This document shows positions 11,686 through 23,914 of a stretch of 64,000 nt of DNA, piece by piece. A program made the position numbers and the translations under genes. The stretch is taken from contig JADDMT010000116.1 in the NCBI GenBank assembly GCA_021401465.1, forward strand, positions 1 through 64,000, in the 5' to 3' direction. The stretch comes from Teratosphaeria epicoccoides. Taxonomy: Eukaryota; Ascomycota; Dothideomycetes; Mycosphaerellales; Teratosphaeriaceae. The notes beneath the pieces are model-generated. The model saw only the letters and a list, made by a program, of their open reading frames with translations. It made no database searches and had not been told where the DNA came from. The stretch's first letter is position 1, and every line of letters begins with the position of its first letter.

Positions 11686-12761
11686 TTTGACGTCAGGACA
11701 GCTGTTGGATGTGAGGAGGTCAGTAGCCAAGGGTGTTCTTGGACAGAGCCTTTCGAAGTGTTGTGCAGACGGAGGGTGCAAAGGAGAGCCGGTCGCTAGT
11801 CTTGTTGACTTTGTCGATCGGAGTGATATCGAGAAATGCTTCTTGACTTGTGTGCATGATCTCTGCTCTGCTTCAATGGTAAAGGATGCGGGAGGTTTGA
11901 GGAGATGGCTGGGGATCACGTGGCCGGGGGGTTTCTGGGCTGTCTAGGAAACCGGACGGCTTGGAAGGGATCGGACTGCACGAAGGACATTGTTGTCATC
12001 TGTTCCATGTGTAGGCTGTCTGCTCAAACAGGCGTAAGGCCAGCCGCCTGCACTCTCACGTGGCGTGTGGATTCTCCGAGTGCCCCCAGCCCCGACAAAT
12101 GCAAGACCGCTGGCGCCATGTGCGTGGAAAGTATAACTCTATCCTCGTGACTGGAACGGGATCAAGCTTAGTCAGCGCGCTAGAGCGATCGAGGAATCCC
12201 AGCGCTTAGGTGCGTGCATCCACGCGTGGGCTCGTGCAGCTGTGGGTGATCAAGGGATGTTCAGCTGCTGCCGCTGGCATTGGTCGCGGAAGTTGCCAAC
12301 GACACTTAAGGTGGTGATTGTCTGTATGCCTATTCCGGCATGCGAGCTTCATGAATCATCGCCCGACAGTATTGATCTTATCCGCAGTCCACCGGGCCCC
12401 CATCCATCCTGCCGTCGCGTGGCTCCTCGGGAACAAGTATCTGGCGCGGATCGCGCATCCTGCGCCGCACACATGCGCACAGGAGCGGCCGTAGCTTCTG
12501 CGCCCCTCAAGGTTCCCAGTTGGCCTCCTCCGTCCGCTTGCGACCTCCTCCTCTGCCGCCGCATCGACAACTGGCAGTCTGCGTGGAAACGGGAAGGCCA
12601 AGGTCTTTGGCACCGCCGGGCGCTGCTGTGGCCTGACCAAGAATAGCCGCCTCCCACAAGCAACTAGACATGCTGCGCGTTTGATCCGTCGGCGAACGTC
12701 GCACTGCAGGTTCAAGGCTCAGCTGCCGTCGCTGGACGGACTTTGTTGCAAGAGGGCCGCC
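11686..12761. other. Intergenic region, nothing recognised
   Basis: About 1.1 kb between divergently transcribed genes (secreted protein on minus, unknown protein on plus). The short open frames here on both strands lack any motif. It should contain both promoters. Confidence 0.5.
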
Positions 12762-15157
12762 ATGGCTCTGAAGAGCCCGCTCATGCCTTCACCAACTGGC
12801 GGCGGGCTATCTTCCGCATTCCCGCCCTATACAGACTCGCCTGGCTCACCTCTGTCCTACAATAATACTCTCCCAGGTAGCACGGCGAACAGGTATGCTG
12901 TGGCTCTGAGATTCTCGGAAGGCCATGTTGTATCAAGCATAAGCTGATACCAGACTGCAGGCTGTCGGATCCGTCCAACTCTTTGGCTCCACCACCGAGT
13001 CCATACCCACAGCAGATCGAGCCGTCGCCCGTAGACTCGAACGGGACCGACATTGACGAGGAGGTCCAAGATGAGGCAGATGTGAAGTTTTCCGGCACAG
13101 ATGCAGATGTAGAGCTGCTGTCTCCGGACATCGAGATCACCAGCCCCGAGTCTGTGACCGGACAGACTGCGCTCCCGAGTGCGGGCAGTGTAAAGTGTAG
13201 CGACCCCTGTGCTGTATATATCACGCTGATGATCGGGCAGGATCGACCAGACAAGATCGACACTTCATTGGCCTTGAGGGTGCGCTCAGATTCGACCGAA
13301 GACGAGCCACAATCAGTCGTCCATGCGCCAAGCGGCTTCAAGGACTTCGAAGGAGGGAGATCAAATCAGGGGTCTCCCACCACGGTTTCTGAAGCCTCGA
13401 GCAAGTCGACCATCGTGTCTCCTGAGACGCCAGAGCCCGACTCTAGCCGGTCGCCTGTCGAAAAGGTGTGGTGTGCTATAGACTCAACGAGATACTCGCT
13501 GATGGATGCCTAGAAATTGGTCTCACCCGTCATTACAGACATTCCTCGTGTCATGGACCGTTCTACGCCACGTGCACAGACGAGGCAAGAACTCGAGGAT
13601 GAATGGAAACGCAAGAGCAAGCGAGCGACCATGCTCGAAGGTATGCATGCTAGTCCAGCAAGCGTCCAAGAGCCAATCTGACCTCGACGTTCAGATGTAC
13701 CCGAAGGCAATGACGAAGACGACGGTGACGGCAGCGACAGACCAGACACCGCCGGGCGGATAGGCGGGAATAGCATGAGCCAGGCCATGCAGCAAAGCTT
13801 GGAGGAGGCTCAAGCTGAAGTTGCCGCATTGCAAACCGCCCTTAGTGAGTGCTGGACCCTTTGTAATACTCTCGCGGCGCTTTCTTCGAGCCATCGACAA
13901 CGAACATTTAAGTTCGCCGGCAAGCAAGACATCCAGGAGCAGGCGTGGCGAAGCTGCTGGAGAATGTGCCAACAGCTATACGATCACAGGGCAGAAGATT
14001 ACTCTGAGCAGGTCATCCCGACTCTGGAACTCTGCCGTGACTTCTGCCAGTCGCTGTTCGATGCTCGACAAAAGGGCGACGAAGCCTCCGATGCCGTCTT
14101 GCGTGTGAGCTTTGAGCTGAACAATCATCTTTATAACACTCACAGCGTTGCACTCCCCGAAGCATTCAACGAGCGGACATTAGACTTCTACATCACAATG
14201 TGCCACCGACTAATGAAACAGCGAACCTCGTTGCCCCAAGAGACCGATGCTCTATTACGAGCCTGCTGGAACCTTGCGGAAATGCTGTTCAACTTACGCC
14301 AGAGTACCAAAGAAGGCAAATCGCCAGACGAAGAACTGCTCGGATCCGCCATTCAAGCTTGCTGGGAGCTTTGCGACTTATTCCGTGAAGGCTGGACCAA
14401 AATCAGACCTGATCGAGGCACGCCAAGACCCAGTCAGCCCACGTTTCCGAATACCTTCAGCAGCGCACAATCCTCTTATGGGCAAAGACAGAGTCCAGAG
14501 ATGAGGAGCAACTCGAGCATGAGCAACCAACAATACCACGACGCGCCGACCAATGCTCGGACGGTACCTGAGACGCCAACCACGATATTCGACGACATGA
14601 CGTCCGCGGCCTCTTCTCCTGACACTGAAAATGTGCCGAACATCCTCGTACTTGGACCCGCGAGCAACAGTGGCGGCTCCGTTCGAGGCGGAGCGCCGCA
14701 TCATGAGCGCTGGTCGAGCAACGCGTCTGTCCTGAGCGGATACTCGGACTCTACCTCTTCCCAGCGTTCATCATCAACTGCCACAGCCGGCTCGGAAGAC
14801 ACGCACCTCTTGCGCCTCCGCTACCTGCTGCTCAAAGCCGGCACGCACACGGGCTATAAGAAGAGTTCTGGTCAGAGACTTCCAGTCTTTGTCAAAAGTC
14901 TTCCTGGCAATGCTTTTGGTACTTTGTCGTGGCAGAAGAAGGTCCTGGAGCTTTACAAAAAGCTTGTTACGAATGATAAGTCAATGTCGAATGTGCATAC
15001 CCTGCCGTCAAGGAGACTTGGCGCTAATGAGGTTGCGAAGTCTGTGAAGTGGCTTGGGTCCAGTGAGCAGTGGGCTTGGATGAGGGATTTGTATCGCTTG
15101 GTCTTTGGGTTTGGGATTGATGAGTCGGAGATCAGGGGTGGTGGATTCACGGTGTGA
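12762..15157 (+). CDS. Conserved-looking 741-aa protein of unknown function with repeated helical motifs
   Basis: Four exons: 12762-12892, 12961-13465, 13514-13640 and 13695-15157. Introns of 68, 48 and 54 bp keep one frame; the 48-bp one has a weaker GTGTGG donor. The N-terminal third is Ser/Pro/Asp-rich and probably disordered, with many SP sites that could be phosphorylated. From about residue 260 an ordered helical region shows repeated Trp/Cys motifs of the form C-W-x-L-C or C-W-x-M-C (SECWTLCN, RSCWRMCQ, LELCRDFC, QACWELCD), suggesting helical repeats. A disordered linker follows, then an ordered C-terminal domain (about 655-741) rich in Leu and Trp. The start has a good context (GCCGCCATGG). 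I do not recognise a named family or catalytic residues. Confidence 0.8.
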
Positions 15158-15669
15158 GATGGCAGGCGAAGAATCAGATGATTGTTTAGATGCTTGACAT
15201 GCACTGAGGCTGTGCTTCTGGAGACTCCGGGCGGACAGAGCCTGGCCAGGAAGATCAGGCCACCGCTGGGTGACAGCGTGGGCAAGCCCCGATCGAGGGA
15301 AGCGCGCGCTGGATGCCCAAGTACCTGTGCGATGCAGCCATTTCGAGAAGGCTACAAGGTTTGTGAGCATGACCAGTGGAATTCGCCAAATAATGACATC
15401 GACGCCACTGAGTCAATCAGACGGTAAGCATCGCCAGAAGAGTAGATCACCGAGGCCTGCATAACTGGACGAAGCAGATCAAGTTGTTCATCGGCCGTAC
15501 AAAGGCAAGAGCGCAGACCGTCGGAGGACAGGCGGCTGTGTGCCGGCCGTGGCATCAACCAAAGATCGACTGGACGCAGAATGGCGACAGTGCAAGTGCA
15601 GTTGTGTGCCGCCATGGAGCACAGAGCTGGGCACCAAGACCACATGTACCGAAGGAGAGAGCATGCACT
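15158..15669. other. Convergent intergenic region
   Basis: About 510 bp between the 3' ends of two convergent genes. No gene or clear repeat is seen; it should hold both polyadenylation regions. Confidence 0.5.
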
Positions 15670-16851
15670 TCAGTACATCTGCACCTCGACTAGTGCTCTC
15701 CCAACGCCGCCATCCACTCCGGGCACGCCATGATTTTCGATCTCGTACGCCACGGCCCCTTCCTCCCGACATGCAGCCTTGAGTCCATCGACGCTCCCAC
15801 CCACGCCAAAGTACATACGCTTGGCCGCGACCATGGCCTTTGACATCTTCACTCGTTTCAGCAAACGACATATCAGCTCCACGAATGCTTTCGTTGACTC
15901 GGGGCTGTATATCGTCTCTGCTGCTAGTATCACGGTGCCCATGTCCGGCGCCGAAACTGGGATGAGATCGGCCAGAGCGGGTGACCAGGAGCCTGAGAGG
16001 AAGCGGAGAGTGATTTTGTGGGATTGAAGAGAGGACTTGAAGTTTTGCAGGAGAGTGGGCGTGATTTCGAGGTCACGTTTTGTGCTAGAGTCCAGTGTTG
16101 GAAGGGTGGAGTCGGTGGTGGTTGAAAGCCAGGTGAGGAAGAGGTTGGGCAGTGTGACGAGACGAAGAACCGAGTCGTTGTAGTCTGCAATTGCGAAGGA
16201 GATGGGTATAGAATTGGTGATGGCGTGCTGAAAGAGAACGAGTGTGGGTATGGCGGAGCCTGCGCCGAGCTAGAGAAGTTTGTTAGTCGCCACTCAAATT
16301 AGCATATCGAAATCACGCACCTCAATGACCTGATCACATCTGACGAGCTCATCAATGTCTTTCCTGGGCCCTCTGTCGAGCAATAGACTAGCGAGATCAA
16401 GCGAGCATTCCCAAGTCTTGAAACCGCCTTCGTAGACGCCAGAGTGGATGTCGGCTTGCTCTATCTGATCGATGATTGCGTCGTTTGCGGGCGTAGACTC
16501 TCGCAGAAGCTGGACTTTGACATCATAAAGGTCGCGTTTAGGGAGGAAGAGGATTTTGCCTGTGGGTGATTCGATGCGGATGGTGCTGTAGCTCAGGTGG
16601 TCAGGAAGGGTGGTGAGCTGGGAGGTTGTTAGTGAGGGGTCACCTCTGCCTGGACATTCAGAATGGGTCTTGATTGAATCGTTGAGAACGACAGTCTTAC
16701 CTACCATTTCGTCGAAGTCCAACTCTTTTACCGGGACTGTCGCATTGCCGCCTCGGAGGTGCCTGTCTCGGGGCTGCTCACTCGAGTCCTGAGCGTTGAC
16801 GCCCTCGTCTTGGATGTCGTTGTCTGATGCAAAGCCGAATGAGAACGACAT
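15670..16851 (-). CDS. HPM1: Protein-histidine N-methyltransferase, HPM1/METTL18-like
   Basis: A three-exon gene: 16705-16851, 16321-16617 and 15670-16269, with introns of 87 and 51 bp, giving 347 aa. HPM1 methylates a histidine of ribosomal protein uL3 (Rpl3) using S-adenosylmethionine. Family marks: the short N-terminal MSFSFGF start, the EGGFKTWECSLDLA segment (about residues 112-125), the SAM-binding motif LGAGSAIP right after the second junction (about 149-156), ADYND, LSGSW, and the C-terminal ETIYSPE and AAKRMYFGVGG blocks. The first intron is in frame if retained, but removal restores the family spacing (DEM-LTTLPDHLSYST), so I treat it as spliced. Family members commonly read LGCG where this protein reads LGAG; binding should still be possible. 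Confidence 0.88.
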
Positions 16852-19395
16852 TGTGGCGGTGTCAATGGAGTGGGGACATGTGGAGAGGTGCCTGGGTGAG
16901 ATATTTGCATAGGGCTGTGATGGCTGCTTTACCTCCCCACGCCAGACACGCGGATTGCACCGGGACATAGATGACACGCCGCTCCCTTTTTTCCCTCCAG
17001 GTATATTGAGTCTTGCTTATTTATGGACGTCACATTGTCTCGTTCGACCGCCTTTCGATTGTATCCATCTCTACCTAACACCTATGATTCGCGCACTCCA
17101 TAGCGCTACGGCATCACGCCCAGGCTCGGCCACAAACTGCAGCGCGAGAGACCTGCCGGCTCACAGCCGCCGACATGCTGACCGGCTGTGTTGGCACTTT
17201 TCATACCTCAGATGTGATCTGCAAAGGCTGTAACGATCTGCAAAGGCCGTAACGATCTGCAAAGGCTGTAACGAATCTGCAAAGGCTGTAACGCCAATCC
17301 TCCAGAGTTCCCTTCATGATCAAAACGTTCTGCGCCTGCGAGATCCCACACATTTGACGGGCAACGAGTTCTTGGAATCCGACTTACCGCAGTTTGCCAA
17401 CTGTCGTACGGACGGGCGATAATGAAGCGCCAAAACTGCCGCGGCGCCGTGTTCATCAAATCTGGTAGTTTTGTAGCCTTGCTTGTCAAAGCAAGTTCGA
17501 GTGGCGCTGCATCAATCTGTGCAGCATGGGAAAGCCAGAGGCTGCAAAAAGGGAGGAAGATGATGGCAACCGGACGCCAGAGGAATGGATGGCTGTGCAG
17601 AGACTGCGTGTTGGCGGCGCTCCAGGCAATGATGCAGTTCCTCATGGCAGCGCGCCCAGCTCGCGTTTCGTGGGTCTCTCGATCGATGAAGGACAACAAT
17701 ATGCGATAACCATGCTCTGGACGCAGGATTCGGGGACTCGGGACAGTGACCGATGTAGCAAAGCTTTTGGAGTCAGCTGCATATGCGGGTTTGTCACCTC
17801 GACATACATCATGTGCAACCTCACGATGCACTCACCTACGGCATGCAGTTGTTTTTGGAAGAGGCAAAGCGACGAGAAACGGCTCAGGATCATCGTTGGA
17901 CAGAGCTTCCAGAGTTGTTGACAGGGTGCTTGTGCAGGATTACCCGGTGCTCGGCGGCGAGTCGAGTTTCTGCTTTGGCTCGAGCCCGGGAACGGGTATC
18001 ATACCCCTGCGCCTTGATGATTGTGGTCGGCACGTTCGGTCACACGGTCTCAGCGTGGCGTGCTGCTGGCGCATCGCTCATGCATGACTTTGGAAAATCG
18101 ACAGCAGTGCTTTTGCAGATACACACCTGGACATGCTCAACTGAACTGTTCAGAGGGTCCAAGAAAGGGAGCTCCAAGACTTTGGACTGCTTTCCGCTCA
18201 CTCACCTGAGGATCATGACATCGTAAATCTCATCGCTACAAGCTCGAGTTCCAATCCACATCATCACAGTATCTGACCAACAAGACTCCTCGTCTTCAAC
18301 ACAGGGTAAGTAACATCTGCGATCAGCTTGGCGCCTGAGCCCATCGACCCGCACTATGGTGATCCCAGAAGCGAGCCTACGTACGACATGGCATCCGCAA
18401 AACCCTCGAGGATCTGTGCTGCAGCACAATTACATTACGTAGGCCAATCGATCGAAAAAGCGAACCTGAAAATTCCTTGCGCTGAACCTGGCCCACTCTG
18501 AACCTGCTCGCTTGACCTCGATCTACCATACCGACGGAAACATCCCGCGTGCCACGCAGCGAGTCCTGCCACATTCGTCGAAAATGACATTGTAGTGCCG
18601 ACTTGCGATTGATCGATCGAGTGGAACGAAGATTGTGTCCTGCCCTTTGATCGGAGACGGGGACCGAGTATCTGATTCTTTCGGAGTTACTGGGAAGGCG
18701 TGGGTAGATAGATACCTAGACAGCAGCGCAGCGTTGGATCTCGCGCCTGAAATCAATCGCCCTCCGTACGTGAGAATCCCTCGAAAGCAGAACAGAACTG
18801 GAAAATTGTCCCAGCATGCCTGCTCGTGAGGCAGATGATAGTCTGCGTCGCCTCGGCGTCTGATTGCGAGAACGAGGAATCGTCCTGCTCGAGATCTGAC
18901 TGCACTCGGATTCGTCATGCTAGATGGGATCAAGAGTCCAACCTCGGCGCTCGTCAAGCTATCAGTAAGATGGATGTCGTGCCTGGTCATCCAGTCGCTG
19001 GCGATGTGTAAAAGACGGAGTGCTCTCACAGTGCTTGCTTCAGCCAGGGTGAGAGACTCTTAGATCCAGCAATGTGTACTGTATACAAGTAGCACGACCC
19101 GTCGCATGTGAGGCGTTCGGGTGCCAAGCGCCAAATTCTGATCAACGGAAGGCCTCCAGGTTCTTCAGTGCTGAGGCGTACTTGCATGCGAGCGTTTGCA
19201 CGTGTTCACCGGCGACACGTTCGCGGACTTGCTTGGCTTCCGGCCCGTTTACGTGCGAACATGTGTCAGCCGCGAAGACCACATATCCTGCGAATTCCAG
19301 GTAACCGTGCAAGTATTACACCTTCCAGCGGCACAGCCTGTCTGAAGGGCTTCAAGTCCCCGACGGAATACATGCGAGCTGTTTCTTCTCCACGC
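16852..19395. other. Long intergenic region with only doubtful open frames
   Basis: About 2.5 kb. It contains the 19-bp tandem repeat at 17216-17292. A plus-strand frame at 17526-17921 starts plausibly with charged residues but loses protein character after about residue 90. Minus-strand frames at 17208-17831 and 18523-19029 have no motif. A short decayed or lineage-specific gene near 17526-18200 is possible, but I cannot build a consistent splice model. Confidence 0.4.
17216..17292. repeat. Four tandem copies of a 19-bp unit
   Basis: Four head-to-tail copies of GATCTGCAAAGGCTGTAAC. Copy 2 has one T-to-C change and copy 4 one extra A. It lies in intergenic DNA upstream of the HPM1-like gene. 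Confidence 0.95.
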
Positions 19396-21915
19396 TCAGC
19401 CCTCCGCCTCAATCTCATAGCTATTGCTCCGATGCTTCGGCTCAAACTTGAACCCATCAGCCGCCTTACCCAAAAACATCTCACTGATCTTGATCCAGTC
19501 CTTGTAGTTGCTCGATGAAAGCAATGTCTCCAACTCACTCCTCCCTCTGAACGCCGGTGGCCGGTCTCCAAACTTGGGCGGCAAGTACTCCAACAGACCA
19601 ATCGGCACATATCGACAGCTGAAACTCAACCACTCAAGCAGAAATCTGCGAGTCGTGCCGACACCGATCTCATCGCTACCCCAGTATTCGAGACCATTGC
19701 GCACAAAATCGGAGATGTAGCCCAAGCGTTCGGAAGCGGACTTGTCGAGGTATTGGTTCGTGGCGATTTCCTCGAAGATCCAGGGCTTGATCAGCGCGCC
19801 GCGAGCGATCATGCAAGAATCCACGCCAGCGTACGAGATATGGTCGTTGTAGTCCATGTGGCTGAGGACGTCGCCGTTCCCGCAGAAATATGGCAGACCA
19901 CCTCCTGGCCCTCCTGGCAGGTCACGGGCGTCAGATTCGCGGACCGTATCAGTGACGTCGGCACGTGCGGACTTGAGGTTGCGAACGATGGTGGCGCATT
20001 CGGCAATGTAGGACCAGTCTGCGTTCTTGGTGTAACGCTGCTGTTTGGAGCGGCCGTGCAAGGTGATGGCAGCGACGCCAGAGGGATCTTCACCGAAGTC
20101 TTGAGTTTCCTGGCCGCCGATGACAAGGCGCTGGACGAGCTTGTCGGCCGTGGGTTGGCCGGTCTTGGTGCCCATACGGATCTTGACGGTGATGGGAGTC
20201 TCCCCAGACACCGCATTCATGCCTCGAAGTGTCTTCTCAAGCTTGGCTGGTGAGTCGAGTAGAGCTGAGCCTCCGCCCTGCCGGCAGACGAGATCGATCG
20301 GGCAGCCGGAATTGAGGTCGATAGCTCGGAGGTGAGGACATAGTTTGGTCAAGACTTCAGTGGTCTTGAGAGCCACCCACGGCTTTGCTGCGGCTATCTG
20401 AGCGCCGAATCGAATATCTACGCTGTTGTCGTAGTCGAGTATAGGGATGTTGGGATTGTACGCCGGTGGTGCCAGCTCGGACTGGTGAGCCTTCATCAAT
20501 GCCCACTCTGGCTTCTCGCTCTGAAGAAGAGGCAGGCCCATGGCCATCTCTGACCAGGTGACCTGAGCGCCGAGGCCCACACATAGTCTTCGGAACGGCA
20601 GGTTGCCTTGTGTGGTCAGGGGCGCAAGTACGGGTGTTTCAGGTCCATAGTAGATTCGTCGCTTCTCCGATGCCCGGAACGGCGGCTCAATGTATCTCGC
20701 GCGATTGTCGCGGTTGGTAGAGGACATTGCCATCATAATGGGAATACCGTCATCATCTACCGCCGGGAGCCGGTCGTCCTTCTTGCCATTGGTTGGATCT
20801 TGATTCTTGTTCATCCACTCCAGATACTTTTCCGATTTCTCCGTCTTGATGTGTCTTTTGCGGAGGGCAATCTTATCGTCGTTGCTGACGATGTTGACAA
20901 CGCCACCGAGGTTCTCGTGGTCAATGCCGCTGTTCAAACCGTTATGACCGACAGCGCCCTCTGGCTTGCCTAGAATGCAATAGTCAGCGAGTCAGTCACT
21001 TTGTCAACGGGAACAGGGCCGTCCATCGATCAACCAGTTGACTCTCGAGTAAGACTTTGACAGTTGGTTGATCAATTCACAGAGCCGTCCTCCACCACAG
21101 TCAAGCAATCAGTTGATTGACTGGTGGAGTCGCTGAGTGTGGTCCTGTCCATCACTCCACTTACCGAGCAGTACGAGCTCCTTCCTGCCACTTTCATGTT
21201 CGATCTCCTCGCTATGACTGCCGGCCCATCGACAGCGCCACCCACCTCCACATGCACGATGGGTTTTATACGTCGGACAAACTCCATCGAATGTGTGTAG
21301 ATCTTCTCGCTTGCCCTGCGTAAGGTACCTGCGGTGATCGTGCTCGTATTTGCAACGATTCCCGAACTTGCAAGACGGCGGTGCGAACTCATCGACATGC
21401 GCACGACTCATGCACAGCTGTATGGCATCTTTGGAGCTGCCGAATGTACGGGCCTTGTTCTGGCCGCGCTCTGTCTTCTTGCCTCCTCGTCCACCCGTCG
21501 TTTCTCGATTGCCTGCCCTGCCTGAAGCTTCTGCCTGATCATCGTCGGGGGCGGGTGCGGGTGCGGGCGCGGGTGCGGGTGCATGTGGCTGAGCAGTGCG
21601 TGAGACGTCAACCAAATACTCTTTCTTGATCGGCGCGACGCCTTTGACTCTGCCTGGTTGATCATCAACAGCGCTTGGCTCGATTGCAGTCAATGACGGC
21701 TGAGCATCGATCTTGCGTCGCTTATTGGACGGATATTGTTCAAAGCCGTCGCCGTTACTGCTTCTCTCCACCTTCTCTGCTCTGGTCGTCGCCGAGTCGC
21801 CATTCATCAATTCGTTGTGTGGATTCGGTCTGTCGGTGGTTGCATCGGTGGACGAGCGGTGCAATGGCAATGGCAAGGACTCGATGCCATTCACTACTGG
21901 ATCTAGGTCAGCCAT
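19396..21915 (-). CDS. DUS3: tRNA-dihydrouridine(47) synthase with CCCH zinc fingers
   Basis: A two-exon gene: 21165-21915 and 19396-20969, with a 195-bp intron (GTAAGT donor, TTCTAG acceptor), giving 774 aa. Dus3 reduces U47 in the variable loop of tRNA with an FMN-bound catalytic domain. The N-terminal half has a disordered stretch with an Ala-Pro repeat, then two CCCH zinc fingers (C168, C182, C188, H192; and C213, C222, C228, H234). The dihydrouridine synthase barrel follows: APLTTQGNLPFRRLC, SEMAMG, GAQIA, NSGCPIDLVCRQGGGSALL with the catalytic cysteine, VKIRMG, LHGRSKQQRYTK, GNGDVLS and ARGALIKPWIFEE. Exon 1 ends in VLLG and exon 2 resumes with KPEGAVGHNG, joining zinc-finger and barrel parts as in Dus3. 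Likely nuclear and cytoplasmic. Confidence 0.94.
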
Positions 21916-22413
21916 TGTTCTAAGATGAGTCCCCCCCCGTCCATCACCACGCAGACGGCAGACGGCAGACGGTAGATACACGCCCAGCAGATGTTCCAGA
22001 GGCGTGTCACATGCTCCACTGCACGTGGAAGAGTTTACTGATAAAATCGACCTACCACGAACTGCCCAATGTGTTCTAGCTCCAAGCGGGGCTGATGCTT
22101 GGCAATGACGTAGCCACCACAAAACCTGGCTTGCCGCTTGTGGCTCCTCGTGGCGCTAGTTCTAAGCAGGCAAGCACTGGACACACCGAACACACCGACT
22201 GAACACACCGAACACACTGAGCTGCCCTTTCTGCCTTTCATCTCGATACCACTCCGACCACCATAATCCATCCATACCCACCACCATACCCGTCCAGACA
22301 CCCAGCGTCATCACATGATCAAAAACGGCTGAGCACTCCTCGCCAACGCCTGCACCTGCATCCTGCCACTACATCATACCCACCAACACCCGAATCCCTC
22401 AAAAGCAGACGCC
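21916..22413. promoter_or_regulatory. Divergent intergenic region DUS3 / YET-BAP31
   Basis: About 500 bp between divergent starts. It includes a small tandem run of ACACCGA-type units near 22182-22220 and a C/A-rich leader just before the YET start. No defined element can be named. Confidence 0.45.
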
Positions 22414-23255
22414 ATGACTCTCTACTACTCCTTGGTATCCCTCCCCCCTCCTATTCTCCCTCTCCCACAGCAATCTATCGTCAAGATCATCGCCCACGAC
22501 CGCCACCAGCCATGCCTTCCCTCATCTATGCTCCCGTACAGCCGACCACGGTCTTGTTCTCACACGTCCCCGACTGACATCCTCCCATAGGTGTTCGCAC
22601 TCCTCGTCTTCGAGATGAGCGTCTTCGTCTCGCTCATCGTCCCCCTTCCCTTCGCTATGAAGCGGAAGCTCTTCACCTTCTTGGCCGAGTCGCCCGTAAT
22701 AGCCAAGCTACAATACGGCTTGAAGATAACCTTCATTTTCATCACAATCCTGTTCATCGATAGCGTGAACCGCGTCTATCGTGTTCAGGTGGAGCTGGCG
22801 CAGGCCAAGTACCAGGGCGGTGCCGCTGGGTAAGCGCTGCTCTCCCAAAGCCATAACGATCCTTTGCTGACTCTCCTTCTAGTGCCGTGGCCGGCTCCGA
22901 GCGCATGGAAGTCCAGGCCCGCAAGTTCTACTCCCAGCGCAACATGTACCTCTGTGGCTTCACCCTCTTCCTCTCCCTCATCCTCAACCGAACCTACATT
23001 TTGATCCTCGAAAACCTGCGTCTGGAGCAGGAGGTCAAGCGCACCAAAGGTGACAGCTCCGCGACCGGCAAGGACGCTGCCAAGCTGAGCGAGGCGGGTA
23101 ACGTTGGCGAGATTGGTAGACTCAAGGAGGAGCTGAGGAAGCGGGACCAGGACATTGAGGTTCTGAAGAAGCAGAGCAAGGGCTTGAGCGATGAGTACAA
23201 CAGACTCGGTGACCAGTTCCACGTCAGCGATGGTACACCAAAGAAGAAGGTCTGA
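22414..23255 (+). CDS. ER transmembrane protein, YET/BAP31 family
   Basis: Three exons (22414-22434, 22591-22829, 22883-23255) with introns of 156 and 53 bp give 210 aa. The first exon codes only MTLYYSL and joins VFALLVFEMSVF, the typical start of yeast Yet proteins and animal BAP31. Three hydrophobic segments follow (about residues 5-27, 43-62 and 101-120), then a hydrophilic C-terminal coiled coil with heptads (IGRLKEELRKRDQDIEVLKK), and the end KKKV, which fits a KKxx ER-retrieval signal. Members act as ER cargo or sorting chaperones for membrane proteins. The tiny first exon makes the gene easy to truncate in automatic annotation. Confidence 0.92.
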
Positions 23256-23914
23256 ACGCTCGAGGCAAACGAAAACGAAGCAGTGGGATGGTGTGGTCCC
23301 GCTATTTGTCGGACAATCCACGGCCAGCTTCTCAATCATGCAATAACGGCACAAGACACAGGGAGAGGGGTGCAGGCATACAGATGCGTGAATGAGGCGG
23401 TCGACGTGATGGTAGGGCGCGCCGGGGCATTGCGACAACAGCTGACAACAGTTGCTGTCCAGCGTGAACAAAGTAGAAATGAAGTTTGTGCTTAGAAAGT
23501 ATTGCGTGTGCATGTTGTCCTACCATCAGGCGTGGCGGCTCCGAGTGAGCCCGTGCGCAACCAGACCTCCTCCCCCTTTTGCCCGACTGATACCCTCTGG
23601 CTCCTCCCGATGATTCGATGTTCTCAGTCGACTTCTGCACTCTAGAGACTTGTTAGTTTGGTCGACCATAGAACACAATGCCACAGAGCAAGCGATACGG
23701 CCGCAGTAGCCCCGATGTTTCAGACCGCTGTCACCTCTGTGCCGTTGTAATATTCAGTTTTGTTGCCAGAATCGGAGACGGGCGATGCAGCTTCTACAAT
23801 GCGGAGGCGTGATACTGGCATTTGTGTACGTTTCTCTACATCCGTCACCACGGCCGTCTGGCTGTATGTCTGTCTACTGTACATGGACTGATGGGCCGAC
23901 CCTCTGCTTCTGCC
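23256..23914. other. Convergent intergenic region
   Basis: About 660 bp between two convergent 3' ends. No gene or repeat recognised. Confidence 0.5.

Noticed and set aside
17208..17831. 207-codon minus-strand frame with a hydrophobic stretch resembling a signal peptide
   Set aside because: The hydrophobic stretch lies about 70 residues in, the frame ends in the 19-bp tandem repeat, and no motif is present.
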